Shown in pieces: positions 35,749-45,107 of a DNA stretch of 64,000 nucleotides. The DNA lies in the NCBI GenBank assembly GCA_964472505.1, contig CAYYQW010000003.1, positions 34,752 through 98,751 of the forward strand, written 5' to 3'. The translations under genes were made by a program, and so were the position numbers. Below the pieces are notes generated by a model. That model saw nothing but the letters and a program-made list of their open reading frames with translations. It did not search any database and had not been told where the DNA came from. Within the stretch, counting starts at the first letter, position 1. Every line of letters begins with the position of its first letter. This DNA comes from JAYEIA01 sp964472505 (lineage in GTDB: Bacteria > Bacteroidota > Bacteroidia > Bacteroidales > JAADGE01).

Positions 35749-38145
35749 TTACAGAGCCAGACTAAGGCTTAGAATGAAATTTCTTCCGGGCGCAACAATG
35801 CCTGAGGAGTAGGGGCGGTAGCGGTGATCTAAAATATTTTCGATGCCTGCATTGAGTTTCAGTATTTTGTTAATTTGCAGACTGCCCGAGAGGTTTAGTG
35901 TGTACCATTCCGGTGCGTATGGGTTTCCGTTAGAATCTTCGGCATACATATAGCTTTTACTTTTTTCACTTTCGGCTAATTTATCATGAGATATTTCAGC
36001 ATTCCAATTCAGATAAAAATCAATTTTAAATTGTTTGCCGGTGAATATAAAGTGCGAGTTGGCAAAAGTCGGGCTGACATGTCGCAGTGGCTCTCCGTTG
36101 CTGTCTTCGCCTTCGGTGTAGTTTACATTAGCTTTAAAAGCCAAAAAATTTGTGAAATTGGCTTTAATTCCCAAATGTGCACCATACACATAAGCTTGGT
36201 CGGCATTTACAAGTGCCTGAACTTGACTAAGTTCCCCGTCGTAGTATATGGAGTCTTGCCCGTTGAATGTGAATTCTCTTCTGACAATGGCATCTTGAAG
36301 AAACGAGTAGAATGCGGAGAATTGAACTTCAAACTTGTCGGCTATGCGTTGTTGTATTCCCAAGTCAGCATTGTAAGCGTATTCGGGTTTAAGGTCGGGA
36401 TTGGGCACTATAACGCTGCCCGGCTCTGAATCAAATACTTTTCCGAGGTCATCAATATTGGGAGCTCTGAAACCGGTGGAGAGGTTTAGGCTTAGCAGTG
36501 TGTTTTCTCCGGCTTGCCGTGTTAAGCCTATGCTTCCGGTAAGTGCTCCGGCCTTTGTTTTGATTTCCTCAAAAGGGAAATTGTAAAAGGTGGTATCAAA
36601 AGGAGCAAATATACTTGTATGATTATAGCGAATACCGGCGCTGAAATTTAAATCTTTTTTCAAAGGAGCGGAAAAGGAGAGATAGCCGGCTGTTGAATTA
36701 TAGTCGGAATTGTTTGGGTAGCGCGATGGATATTCGCTTTTAGTGTTGTTGGTAATATCCCGCAACTGTCCGTTTGAATAGACTTTATTTTTAATTAATT
36801 CAATACCGTAGAACATTTTTAGTTCATCGAAAAATGTTTTGTGAAAATCAATATTCGCAGAATACGCATTCACTTGTTCAAAACGTTCACGAATCATTGT
36901 TTTGTTAAATTTTCTGTCGTGGCGGCTTTCTCGATAAATTTGAGCAGCCGTGCTAATATGCATTTCTTCAAAAAACTTATTAGGATTACTGTAGGAAAAA
37001 TTAAGGGCATGCATTTGCCATTTTTGCGGACCGTAATACCATTGAGCATATTTAAGGGTATCGCCGCTATACTGCGTAAGCCTGTCGTAGCGAGGCACGT
37101 CCGATGTGGCTGAAAAGTGAAAAGCATAGGAAATATCCAAATTATTGGAGGGTACAAAACGAATTTTTTGCATAAAGTTGGTTTGAGAATAGCCGGTAAA
37201 CTTCTGTAAATTCGGATTTTCATTTTCTGTCATCACATCGGACCGGTAAGGCCTTTCGGCATAGTGAAAACGCTGATAGTCTTCATGTTTTTTTGTACCC
37301 ATTTTAAGGTCATCGAAATCGCTGTATGAGAAGGAGCTCAGAAAAGCCCATTTTTTGGAACCGATGTTAAAGTCAACATGCCCGGTTTTTTCGTTGTTGG
37401 CCGTGGCGTAGCGTGTTAGTGCGTTTAAGCTGTGGTTATCATTATCGGAGCCGGAAATTTTGGCTTTTAAGGTGGTGAAATTCATAACACCGCCTATGGC
37501 ATCGCTTCCGTATATTACTGAGCCGGGTCCGAAGATTACTTCGGTATTTTCAATGGCATTGGGGTCGAGAGAAATTACGTTTTGCAGGTTGCCGCTTCTG
37601 AATATGGCATTGTTCATGCGTATATCATCTACCACGAGTAACACGCGATTTGCCGCATAACCTCGAATCATGGGGCTTCCGCCGCCCAGTTGGCTTTTTT
37701 GAACAAAAACCTCATCGGAAATTTTAAGCAAATCGGCCGCTGTTTGAGGATTGTAGAATTCAATCTCTTGTTTTTTGATACTTGTAATTTTGTTGGGTAC
37801 TTCCTTTATGTTTTGCTCTATTTTATTGGCCGACACAACCACTTCTTCTACATGAATGATATTGGGCGTCAGCCGAATAAAAAAATTCATGTTTTTAAGT
37901 TGTTCAAAACTGCTTTTATAAGTGTTGTAGTCACGGTGCTGAATCAGAATACTGTCTTTGGGGCTGAATGAAGAAATATCTGCCATGCCGTACTCATTGG
38001 TTACAACATAGTTGTTTCCGCTGAATATGTAAACATTTTCAAGTGCTGTTAAATCTATTTTGTCAATGACTTTAACTTCTTGTGTTTTAGCGATTTGGCT
38101 GAGTACCAATGCAAGCGATAATAAAACAAAAATTTTGTGATTCAT
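35749..38145 (-). CDS. TonB-dependent outer-membrane receptor (haem/siderophore type)
   Basis: This 798-residue receptor has a signal peptide (about 1-21, ending AKTQ), a short N-terminal carboxypeptidase-regulatory-like segment (about 30-85), a plug domain (about 105-225; TAADLLKISDEVFVQKSQ, GSPMIRGYAANRVLLVVDD, VIYGSDAIGGVMNF) and a 22-strand-type barrel ending in an aromatic-poor strand, ILSLSLAL. The motifs FRAPNIDDLGKVFD and NPDLKPEYAYN are shared with haemoglobin/transferrin-type and vitamin B12-type receptors. The substrate is not certain. It has its own clear promoter. Confidence 0.93.
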   Translation of the reverse strand: MNHKIFVLLSLALVLSQIAKTQEVKVIDKIDLTALENVYIFSGNNYVVTNEYGMADISSFSPKDSILIQHRDYNTYKSSFEQLKNMNFFIRLTPNIIHVEEVVVSANKIEQNIKEVPNKITSIKKQEIEFYNPQTAADLLKISDEVFVQKSQLGGGSPMIRGYAANRVLLVVDDIRMNNAIFRSGNLQNVISLDPNAIENTEVIFGPGSVIYGSDAIGGVMNFTTLKAKISGSDNDNHSLNALTRYATANNEKTGHVDFNIGSKKWAFLSSFSYSDFDDLKMGTKKHEDYQRFHYAERPYRSDVMTENENPNLQKFTGYSQTNFMQKIRFVPSNNLDISYAFHFSATSDVPRYDRLTQYSGDTLKYAQWYYGPQKWQMHALNFSYSNPNKFFEEMHISTAAQIYRESRHDRKFNKTMIRERFEQVNAYSANIDFHKTFFDELKMFYGIELIKNKVYSNGQLRDITNNTKSEYPSRYPNNSDYNSTAGYLSFSAPLKKDLNFSAGIRYNHTSIFAPFDTTFYNFPFEEIKTKAGALTGSIGLTRQAGENTLLSLNLSTGFRAPNIDDLGKVFDSEPGSVIVPNPDLKPEYAYNADLGIQQRIADKFEVQFSAFYSFLQDAIVRREFTFNGQDSIYYDGELSQVQALVNADQAYVYGAHLGIKANFTNFLAFKANVNYTEGEDSNGEPLRHVSPTFANSHFIFTGKQFKIDFYLNWNAEISHDKLAESEKSKSYMYAEDSNGNPYAPEWYTLNLSGSLQINKILKLNAGIENILDHRYRPYSSGIVAPGRNFILSLSLAL

Positions 38146-38219
38146 ATTGTAATCAGATGGTTGAAGCGTGTGTTATAGTTTTTTTTGCTATAAATGTGTG
38201 CATACAATTATTTAACAAG

Positions 38220-38250
38220 CAAATTTACTAAAAAATGCTTTGATTTCAAA
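38220..38250 (-). promoter_or_regulatory. Promoter of the TonB receptor gene
   Basis: TTTG at 38250-38247 and TAAATTTG at 38227-38220 on the minus strand are spaced by exactly 19 bases, a consensus Bacteroidota promoter. The leader would be about 65 bases long. Confidence 0.8.
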
Positions 38251-38370
38251 TTATAGGATTCGTATGCAGATCAATAATTAGGGTTTTTCTATAATGTCCA
38301 ATTTCATCGTTATATCAATTTTGAAAAGGGTCGATTATGTTAGCAAAATCCCTGATTATCAGCGTCAAAA

Positions 38371-38401
38371 AGCTCGAGTTTGAATATTATAGCTCAAACT
38401 C
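38371..38401 (-). terminator. Terminator of the NifX-like gene
   Basis: An 8-base stem GAGTTTGA (38376-38383) pairs with TCAAACTC (38394-38401). On the minus strand a short U-run (GAGCTTTTT) follows. It lies 23 bases past the stop codon. Confidence 0.65.
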
Positions 38402-38424
38402 TTGACTTTACAGGAAGACACAGA

Positions 38425-38802
38425 TTATGATTTGCAGTTGTGCGTATGTGTTTCGTTTCCGTGATGATCGTTATCGCATGTATTTTCGGTGAGAACAAGT
38501 TTATTCTCCAGAAAGTTTTGTATGATATTTCTCGGTGTATCAGTTTGCGCACCTGAAAATACATTGATTCCGGAAGCATTAAAAATATCAACGGCTTTTT
38601 GTCCGATTCCGCTGACTATCACATCGCTTACACCTATTTTTTTAAGATGAGCCGGTATGGCTCCGGGTGTATGAGGAGGCGTTTTCTCCATGCGTTGTTT
38701 TGTGATTGTGTTATTCTCTGTTTCATAAATCAAAAAATACGGCGCATGGCCAAAATGAGGTGATAGTTTGTTGTCCAGAACGGGGATGGCTATTGTTTTC
38801 AT
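38425..38802 (-). CDS. NifX/NifB-type iron-molybdenum cluster-binding-like protein
   Basis: From the ATG at 38802 (MKTIAIPVLDNKLSPHFG) this is a 125-residue member of the dinitrogenase iron-molybdenum cofactor family, small proteins that carry or sense Fe-S-Mo clusters. The start VLDNKLSPHFGHAPYF, then PPHTPGAIPAHLKKIGVSDVIVSGIGQKA, is typical. A C-terminal tail rich in His, Asp and Cys (CDNDHHGNETHTHNCKS) suggests metal binding. No nif gene is nearby, so the role is likely general metal-cluster handling. Confidence 0.85.
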   Translation of the reverse strand: MKTIAIPVLDNKLSPHFGHAPYFLIYETENNTITKQRMEKTPPHTPGAIPAHLKKIGVSDVIVSGIGQKAVDIFNASGINVFSGAQTDTPRNIIQNFLENKLVLTENTCDNDHHGNETHTHNCKS

Positions 38803-38832
38803 AACTTTATAATTGTTTAGATAATAAAAAAG

Positions 38833-38861
38833 CAAAATTAGCCGGTTTTTATACAAAACAA
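38833..38861 (-). promoter_or_regulatory. Probable promoter of the NifX-like gene
   Basis: TTG at 38861-38859 and TAATTTTG at 38840-38833 on the minus strand are 18 bases apart. The leader would be about 24 bases. It fits the consensus but the -33 is minimal. Confidence 0.45.
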
Positions 38862-38899
38862 TATGCTCTTGAACAGAATTGGGTTAAGTTACTTAGTTT

Positions 38900-39376
38900 T
38901 TATTTGTTTTTATCTTCGCTGATATCAAGCAGCATGGTAATTTCATCGGCTGCAAATATTTTTTGAATATCGGGCAATACCACAAACTCATCTTTGTATT
39001 TGATGACACCTTTTATGAAGTTGGTATTGTATTTTGTACCGATTTCCGGAAGTGCTGCAATATCTTTAAAGTCAATTTCCAGCACATCGGAAACGGCATC
39101 TACAATAGCACCGAGTTTAACCTCTTTGTTATTGAGCTGAAATTTTAGAACCAAGATTACGGAATTGGATAAATCTTTATCTTTTTGCAGATTGAATTTT
39201 ATGTTCATGTCCACAACCGGCAAAATATCGCCTCTGAAATTCATAATTCCTTTTATGTAATCGGGCATTTCGGGCACCGGTGTTAGTTCCTCTATTTCTA
39301 TGGCTTCAATGAGGTTTTCGATATTGAGAGCGAAGTACTCTTTTTCCAGTTCGAATATCAGATACGATTCTTGCAT
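38900..39376 (-). CDS. cheW: CheW-type chemosensory adaptor
   Basis: CheW links receptors to CheA in the signalling array. The 158-residue length is standard for a single CheW domain. The chain starts with YLIFELEKEYFALNIENLIE and contains GIMNFRGDILPVVDMNIKF and VKLGAIVDAVSDVLEID. It is the last gene of the chemosensory cluster, 74 bases after the STAS-like gene. Confidence 0.93.
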   Translation of the reverse strand: MQESYLIFELEKEYFALNIENLIEAIEIEELTPVPEMPDYIKGIMNFRGDILPVVDMNIKFNLQKDKDLSNSVILVLKFQLNNKEVKLGAIVDAVSDVLEIDFKDIAALPEIGTKYNTNFIKGVIKYKDEFVVLPDIQKIFAADEITMLLDISEDKNK

Positions 39377-39450
39377 AATATTAAAGTGTTGACATAATTA
39401 TTTAATCCTTGTTCTTTAGATAATTTTCGTTTTTTGCTCAAGGGATTGCT

Positions 39451-39852
39451 TTATGATTCCATGAGCCATTTTCGTGCTTCTTGCTCATCTTTAAAGAATT
39501 TTTGCACAAATTTTTGTCCGCTTTCGTCTTCCATGGTTTGTTCTACGGATGCTTGGGCAAATATTTCTTTGGGAACAAGAAAAGCCATACGTTTTATGAT
39601 GTTTTCATACCTCGGGAATATTTCTTTATTCATCCATGCCTGCATATCCGGGTCTATTACGTAGTTCATGTCTAACAGGTGAACGAGTTCTCGTTCCGGC
39701 TCGTGTTCTTCAACTTTTTCGGCAAAAGTAATGATTTCTTTTTTAAAGTCTTTGCCTTCCATTAATTCCGTTTCCGGAAGAAATTTATCGATAATTAAAG
39801 AATTTTCTTTTTCAAGAATAATTTCCGAAAATTTGCTTTTGTGAAGTATCAT
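39451..39852 (-). CDS. STAS/SpoIIAA-like protein in the chemosensory cluster
   Basis: This is a 133-residue soluble protein. The segment ELVHLLDMNYVIDPDMQAWM and the ending FVQKFFKDEQEARKWLMES look like the SpoIIAA-like/STAS family, whose members end in a helix of the form xEARKWL. No phosphorylatable serine in the classic DSSG context is seen. It sits between the receptor and CheW, so a regulatory role in this pathway is likely. The family call is moderate. Confidence 0.55.
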   Translation of the reverse strand: MILHKSKFSEIILEKENSLIIDKFLPETELMEGKDFKKEIITFAEKVEEHEPERELVHLLDMNYVIDPDMQAWMNKEIFPRYENIIKRMAFLVPKEIFAQASVEQTMEDESGQKFVQKFFKDEQEARKWLMES

Positions 39853-39930
39853 AATGATTGCTTTTTACTTAATAAAAAATTTATGTTTGGATCGTGTGTT
39901 AATATCGAACAGGGGTTTTGCTTTTATCCC

Positions 39931-42006
39931 TTATTCGTATTTTTCAAATTCATCATCTTCCGACTTGTTGTCTTCTGAGTCTAAATCAATGACTGTGCCG
40001 GATTTTTTGTTCGAACCGGCTGATGATTTTTCCGTGTTTTTATCTTCTTGTGTTTCTTCGGCTGTATTTTCAATTTTTGTTTGTTCCGGTTTACTTTCGG
40101 AACCGGAAAATTTTGTATTAAAAATATTAATAATATTCTTAAGTTGCTCAGCTTGTGCGCTGAGCTCTTCCGATGCCGTTGACATTTCTTCAGCGGCAGA
40201 GGAGTTTTGATTGGTGATGTCAGAAAGTTGTTGTACGGAAGTATTGACCGTTTCGGCGCCTTTCTCTTGTTCTTGGCTGGCAGTTGTAATGTCGTTTACC
40301 AGATCCGCTGATTTTTGAATTTCGTTGGCCATGGCATTTACCAGTTGTTCGGCTTTTTGAGCCGTAGAAATACTGGATGATGATAAAGCTTCAATATCTT
40401 CGGCTGCAGCCGAGCTTTGCTCCGAAAGTTTTCGAATTTCGGCCGCTACCACGGCAAATCCTTTACCGTGTTCTTTGGCGCGGGCTGCCTCAATGGCTGC
40501 GTTTATGGCAAGTAAGTCTGTTTTTGCGGCAATTTTTGTGATAATGGTAATTTTATCCGCAATGTTTTTAAGTGCCTGCGTGGCTTTGTTAAATTGCTTG
40601 GTACCTATGCGTATGGAGCTAACCGAACGATCGGAGGCATGTTTGACATTCTCGGCATTTTGTGCGTTTTGGCTTACCGAAGCCAGCATTTGTTCCATGG
40701 CCGAGGTTACTTCTTCGGTAGTTGCAGCTTGTTCGTTGGCTGCCTGTGCCAGCTCTTCGGAAATGGAGGTATTTTGTGAGCTTGAATCACTAACGTGTTC
40801 AGCGCCTTTTTTTATTTCCTGTATTATTTCGTTCAGATTATCAATGATAATATTGGTTGAGTCATAAAGCTCACCGATTTCGTCTTGGCGTGTGGTGTGA
40901 ACCGAGAAATTGATTTCTTTATCGGCAATTTTTCGTAAATAAGAAGAAATGTTTTTTATGGGAATTGATAAGTGCCTTGCCAGCAAGTATGCCAGTATAA
41001 TTACAACTGCCAAGGTGATTAATGAGAGCAAAGTAGTGTATTGCGCCATTTTGTCGGCATTTGCCATAACATCACTTTCTTCCACAACCGAAAAAACGCC
41101 CCATTCCAAACCTTCTATTTCTAAAGGTAATGCCATGGCTATTTCTTCCTTTCCTTCTTTATTCTCAATGCGCATGTTTTTGGCCTTGCTGTCGGTGAAG
41201 AATTCTGTTACAACTTGGTCATTAATTTCGGTGCCGGCAAGTTGATTGTGCTTCTCAAGATGGGTTTTTAATTGGAAGGTTTCCTTATTATCGTCTTTCC
41301 CGGCAATGTAAAAGTGTGTTGTTTTATGCAATACAATACTTTTCGAGAGAATTTCGGTGAGATAATCTTCCGAAAGTTGTAGAATCAGAACCCCTTCTGC
41401 TTTACCGTCAATCACCATAGGTGTGCCAACAAACATGGCCGGTTTTCCGCTTGCTTGGTAAAATTCCATGTCTGATACCATGGTTTCGCCCGTTTCGCTG
41501 ATTTTTTTGTATAATTGAGCTAAGTGCGAATCTTTATATTCTCCGTATCTGAGGTTTCCGCCAAAATCTTCTTTTTTGGCTACTGAAAACATAACATGCC
41601 CGTGCACTTGGCATATAAGATACAGGTCTTTATAATTATTAAACTCATTATATTCTTTAAAGTAATTATAATAATTGGCAATTATTGATTCGTATTCTTC
41701 GCTTTGAGTTGGGTATCCGCCTTCAGGCAGAACGCCTTCCTGTCTGTGGAAACGCGTTAATAGTTTATATAAATCTGTAGTACCTTGAAAGTTGGCGAGC
41801 AGCTCAATTTCTCCTTTTGATTTTTCAAAATAATTTTCCACCGCAGCTTTTGACTCTTGCAAATCGTTTGTGAGTATGGTTTCGGCATCGGATACCAAAG
41901 TGTTTTTAAAGTAATTATTTACCATAATACTCAAGGGCACACCGGCTACCGTACCTATAAGTATCGAAACAATAAGAACTCTTGTAAACAGATTAATTTT
42001 TTTCAT
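39931..42006 (-). CDS. Methyl-accepting chemotaxis-type receptor
   Basis: This 691-residue receptor has a first membrane helix (about 10-30), a long extracytoplasmic sensor of the Cache type (about 35-315), a second membrane helix (about 320-343), a HAMP domain and a cytoplasmic signalling coiled coil. The hairpin tip reads TDLLAINAAIEAARAKEHGKG, matching the interaction site for CheA/CheW. The C-terminal tail is acidic (SEDDEFEKYE) and lacks a CheR-tethering NWETF-like pentapeptide. It lies between CheA and the STAS-like gene. Confidence 0.94.
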   Translation of the reverse strand: MKKINLFTRVLIVSILIGTVAGVPLSIMVNNYFKNTLVSDAETILTNDLQESKAAVENYFEKSKGEIELLANFQGTTDLYKLLTRFHRQEGVLPEGGYPTQSEEYESIIANYYNYFKEYNEFNNYKDLYLICQVHGHVMFSVAKKEDFGGNLRYGEYKDSHLAQLYKKISETGETMVSDMEFYQASGKPAMFVGTPMVIDGKAEGVLILQLSEDYLTEILSKSIVLHKTTHFYIAGKDDNKETFQLKTHLEKHNQLAGTEINDQVVTEFFTDSKAKNMRIENKEGKEEIAMALPLEIEGLEWGVFSVVEESDVMANADKMAQYTTLLSLITLAVVIILAYLLARHLSIPIKNISSYLRKIADKEINFSVHTTRQDEIGELYDSTNIIIDNLNEIIQEIKKGAEHVSDSSSQNTSISEELAQAANEQAATTEEVTSAMEQMLASVSQNAQNAENVKHASDRSVSSIRIGTKQFNKATQALKNIADKITIITKIAAKTDLLAINAAIEAARAKEHGKGFAVVAAEIRKLSEQSSAAAEDIEALSSSSISTAQKAEQLVNAMANEIQKSADLVNDITTASQEQEKGAETVNTSVQQLSDITNQNSSAAEEMSTASEELSAQAEQLKNIINIFNTKFSGSESKPEQTKIENTAEETQEDKNTEKSSAGSNKKSGTVIDLDSEDNKSEDDEFEKYE

Positions 42007-42080
42007 TTTTTTGATCTTTTTTTTTTGTTGCTGAAGCAGCTTTTTGATTTATTTGGCGGGTTTTTATGCCCGATGATGGT

Positions 42081-44096
42081 TTATTTATATTGTAACTTTA
42101 ATTCTTTAAGGAGTTTATTGGTATCTATTATTAGAGCCGGAGACCCGTCTCCCAGAATGCCGGCGCCCGAGAAAGCTTCTTTTTTTCGAAACAATTCTCC
42201 CAGCGGTTTGAGAATGGCTTGATGTTCGCCGATTATTCGGTCTGTTATCAGCCCTATGTTTCGATCTTTATAGCGGACAGATACAATTTTTTGAGAGCTT
42301 GTCAGAGCAGCTTGTTTCCTGTTGTTGAATTTTTTTGTAAGATCAACAATTGGAACTGCTTCACCGTGTAATTCCAGTAGATTTTTTTTGTTGGCATCTA
42401 ATTCTTCCCGGCTTATGGAATCTACATTAGTTATTACGTTTTGGGGAATAAGGTAGTTTTGTCCGTTAATTTCAACTTGTAGGGTTTCTAATATTGAAAG
42501 GGTCATGGGCAGCTTCAGAGTAACATAAGTTCCCAATCCGGCTTCTGAATCAATGTCTATATCGCCGCGTATATCGGTAATTTTTTGTTTTACCACGTCC
42601 ATTCCAACCCCGCGCCCCGATATATCAGATACTTTCTTAGCTGTAGAAAATCCGGGCATAAACAGAATACTTAGCAGTTCGCGTTTTGAGAGTTGCTTGT
42701 CCGGTTCAACAAGGCTCTTTTCTATGGCTTTATTTTTTACAGCAACCGGATCAATACCTTTACCGTCGTCGTGAATTTGAATAACTACTTCATTGCCTTC
42801 GTGGGATGCAAACAGTTTAATTCGGCCGGATTCGCTTTTGCCGGCTTTTTGTCGTTCTTTAGGCGTTTCAATGCCGTGGTCTATACTGTTTCTGATAATG
42901 TGCATCAGTGGCTCGGCCAGCATATTTATAACCGTTTTGTCCAGCTCGGTATTGGTTCCGTCGGTTTCAAAAACAATGCTTTTATTCTGTTTTTTTGAAA
43001 GATCTCTTACCAGGCGCTTTAATTTAAGCATAATACTTTCCAAGGGTATCAGCCGCATGGAAAGTGCGGTATCTTTAATTTCGTTGGTGGTTTTATCAAG
43101 GGATTCAGTCAGTTCCGTAAAAAAGGAATCATTGGTTTGTTGCGCATAAATATTGATGGCTTCTTTTGTTGAGATAAGTTCACTCACAAAGTTCATCAGA
43201 TTGTCCAGTTTTTTTGAGGCAACATTGATTCCCGAAATCTCATATTCGGTAAGGGTTCTTACCAGGTCTTCTTTGGCAGCGGGTGTGTTTGTTTTTTGTT
43301 TTTGTTTATTGGGCTGTGATGTTTTTTGTGTTTTGAATTTATCTTTTAATGTGAGAATATTTGTCTTTTCTTGACTGTCGGAAAATGCCTTAAGAACACT
43401 ATCTGCTTGCTTGCTTTCCAGAATGTTTTCATCGGCAATTTTTTCGGCATGAATTTCGTCAGATTCCAAGAGCAAATCTTCTATAAGCGTTTCTGCGCTT
43501 CCTGTGCTTACAATCAGATATTCCCAAAACATATAAAATTTACTTTGGATATCTTCGGCCGAAGTGTTTTTTTCAAATTTTTTAAAGGTTTCATTTTCTT
43601 CCAGAATAGAAAAAATTGCTTCAAGCTTTATGCCTTTTGTTTCAAAATCTGCATTTGGCTGAAGCAGCACGTAAAAACTTTTAAGCTTGTTTTTGTCTTC
43701 ATCCGTATTTTCGTCTTGCTCATCTGCCGAAAACAGTTCCTCTGCTTTTTGCTCAAATCTTTGGCGTAAGCCGGCAGCTGTCTCATTCTCATCAGAGTCT
43801 TGCATGGAGGCTTTTACAAAATCAATGTATTGAAAACACAAGGCAATAACTTCCGAGTCAACGCTGTATGTTCCGGCTTTTATCTCACTAAGAACATTTT
43901 CCAACATGTGCGACATTTCGGCTACTGATTCAAACTCGAACATGCCGGCTATGCCTTTAAGCGAATGAACGGTTCGGTATATGGCATCCACAATCTGTGT
44001 GTTTTCGGGATTCTCTTCAAGAAGCAAAAGGTTTGCTTCTGCTTCATTCATCAGTTCCCCGGTTTCATCAATAAAGTTTTGTTTGTGTTCGTTCAT
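42081..44096 (-). CDS. cheA: Chemosensory histidine kinase CheA
   Basis: CheA phosphorylates receiver proteins in response to receptors. The 671 residues contain an Hpt domain with phospho-site His44 in TVHSLKGIAGMFEF, a middle segment of unknown type (about 135-250), a dimerisation region (GINVASKKLDNLMNFVSELI), an ATPase domain (HIIRNSIDHGIE, DDGKGID, FMPGFSTAK, GRGVGMDVV) and a C-terminal CheW-like domain. It lies between the tandem-receiver gene and the receptor gene. Confidence 0.97.
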   Translation of the reverse strand: MNEHKQNFIDETGELMNEAEANLLLLEENPENTQIVDAIYRTVHSLKGIAGMFEFESVAEMSHMLENVLSEIKAGTYSVDSEVIALCFQYIDFVKASMQDSDENETAAGLRQRFEQKAEELFSADEQDENTDEDKNKLKSFYVLLQPNADFETKGIKLEAIFSILEENETFKKFEKNTSAEDIQSKFYMFWEYLIVSTGSAETLIEDLLLESDEIHAEKIADENILESKQADSVLKAFSDSQEKTNILTLKDKFKTQKTSQPNKQKQKTNTPAAKEDLVRTLTEYEISGINVASKKLDNLMNFVSELISTKEAINIYAQQTNDSFFTELTESLDKTTNEIKDTALSMRLIPLESIMLKLKRLVRDLSKKQNKSIVFETDGTNTELDKTVINMLAEPLMHIIRNSIDHGIETPKERQKAGKSESGRIKLFASHEGNEVVIQIHDDGKGIDPVAVKNKAIEKSLVEPDKQLSKRELLSILFMPGFSTAKKVSDISGRGVGMDVVKQKITDIRGDIDIDSEAGLGTYVTLKLPMTLSILETLQVEINGQNYLIPQNVITNVDSISREELDANKKNLLELHGEAVPIVDLTKKFNNRKQAALTSSQKIVSVRYKDRNIGLITDRIIGEHQAILKPLGELFRKKEAFSGAGILGDGSPALIIDTNKLLKELKLQYK

Positions 44097-44219
44097 ACGC
44101 TTTTGTTGTTATTAACTTAGTAAGACAAAACTTGTAAAGCTCTGTTTACTAAGTAATTTTATTGCACGGATGACCCTTGCAATTTTTGTTTTTGGGCATT
44201 ACCGAATGCGATTTCGGAT

Positions 44220-45002
44220 TTATATAAATTGTTCAATAATTTTAAGAAATTTTCCTAACTGAAAAGGTTTTTTTATCCAGCCCGAAGCACCGGCTTTTTT
44301 TGCAGCTTGTTTTTTCTCATCGGCATTGTCGGAACTTAGAATGAGCGCAGGAGTTTTCTTGAATTTTGTTTCCGTTCGCAGTTTTGTAATAAATTCAGCA
44401 CCATTCATTCCCGGCATATTGTAATCGGCTACTATCAGATCCAGTTTGTCTGCTTTCATTGCTTCTTTCAGAGCTTCATCCGGGTGTGTGGCTTTTATTA
44501 CATTAAAGTTGGCGGATTTTAATGCCGATGAAATTACAATTACATTGGTTTCGAAATCGTCAACCAGCAGTACGGTTTGTTTTTTGTCTCTGCTTTCGGA
44601 GATTTCTTTGGCTCGTTCCGAGAAAAATATTTCAGCTTCCGGGTGGGCAATTATATTCTCAAACAGTTTATAATTGTTACTGAGTTTAAGCAAATAACCT
44701 CGAGCGCCTACATCAATTAACCGATTAATATAATCTTCATTGGCATACATGGACAATCCAATAATAACAAGGTCTTTGTCCTTTTCCAGAGCTCGTTTGG
44801 TGGTTTCAATACCATCGATGCCGGGCATTTCTATGTCCATAAAGGTAATATCCGGTTTATGGGTTTCCAACAGCTTAAGATACTCATCTCCGGTTGACGC
44901 TTCTGCTATAATATCAATATTGCCGATAATATTTAAGATGTTTTTAACTGTTTTTCGGTATGATTCTTGGTCATCTACTAAAATAATCTTTTTTGTTTCC
45001 AT
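44220..45002 (-). CDS. Tandem receiver-domain (REC-REC) response regulator
   Basis: This 260-residue protein starts at the ATG at 45002. The longer frame uses TTG. It consists of two CheY-like domains and nothing else: REC1 about 4-125 (acceptor Asp56 in TFMDIEMPG) and REC2 about 140-260 (acceptor Asp193 in LIVADYNMPGMNG, conserved Lys in GWIKKPFQ). REC1 has LLKLSN where most have KP, a divergent switch site. With no output domain it could act by binding a partner, as a phosphate sink or as a splitter. It is the first gene of the chemosensory run and takes the place of CheY. Confidence 0.9.
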   Translation of the reverse strand: METKKIILVDDQESYRKTVKNILNIIGNIDIIAEASTGDEYLKLLETHKPDITFMDIEMPGIDGIETTKRALEKDKDLVIIGLSMYANEDYINRLIDVGARGYLLKLSNNYKLFENIIAHPEAEIFFSERAKEISESRDKKQTVLLVDDFETNVIVISSALKSANFNVIKATHPDEALKEAMKADKLDLIVADYNMPGMNGAEFITKLRTETKFKKTPALILSSDNADEKKQAAKKAGASGWIKKPFQLGKFLKIIEQFI

Positions 45003-45107
45003 AAGTAAGTTTTTTTTCAAATATACAATCTATATTATTTTTTAGAATGGGTAAATTCTCTTATTTTTATGTTTAATAATAATCCGTGCTGATGATTTTA
45101 TAATATT

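Noticed and set aside
45003..45020. TTG start adding six residues to the tandem-receiver protein
   Set aside because: The ATG at 45002 places the first beta strand directly at the N-terminus as in other receivers.
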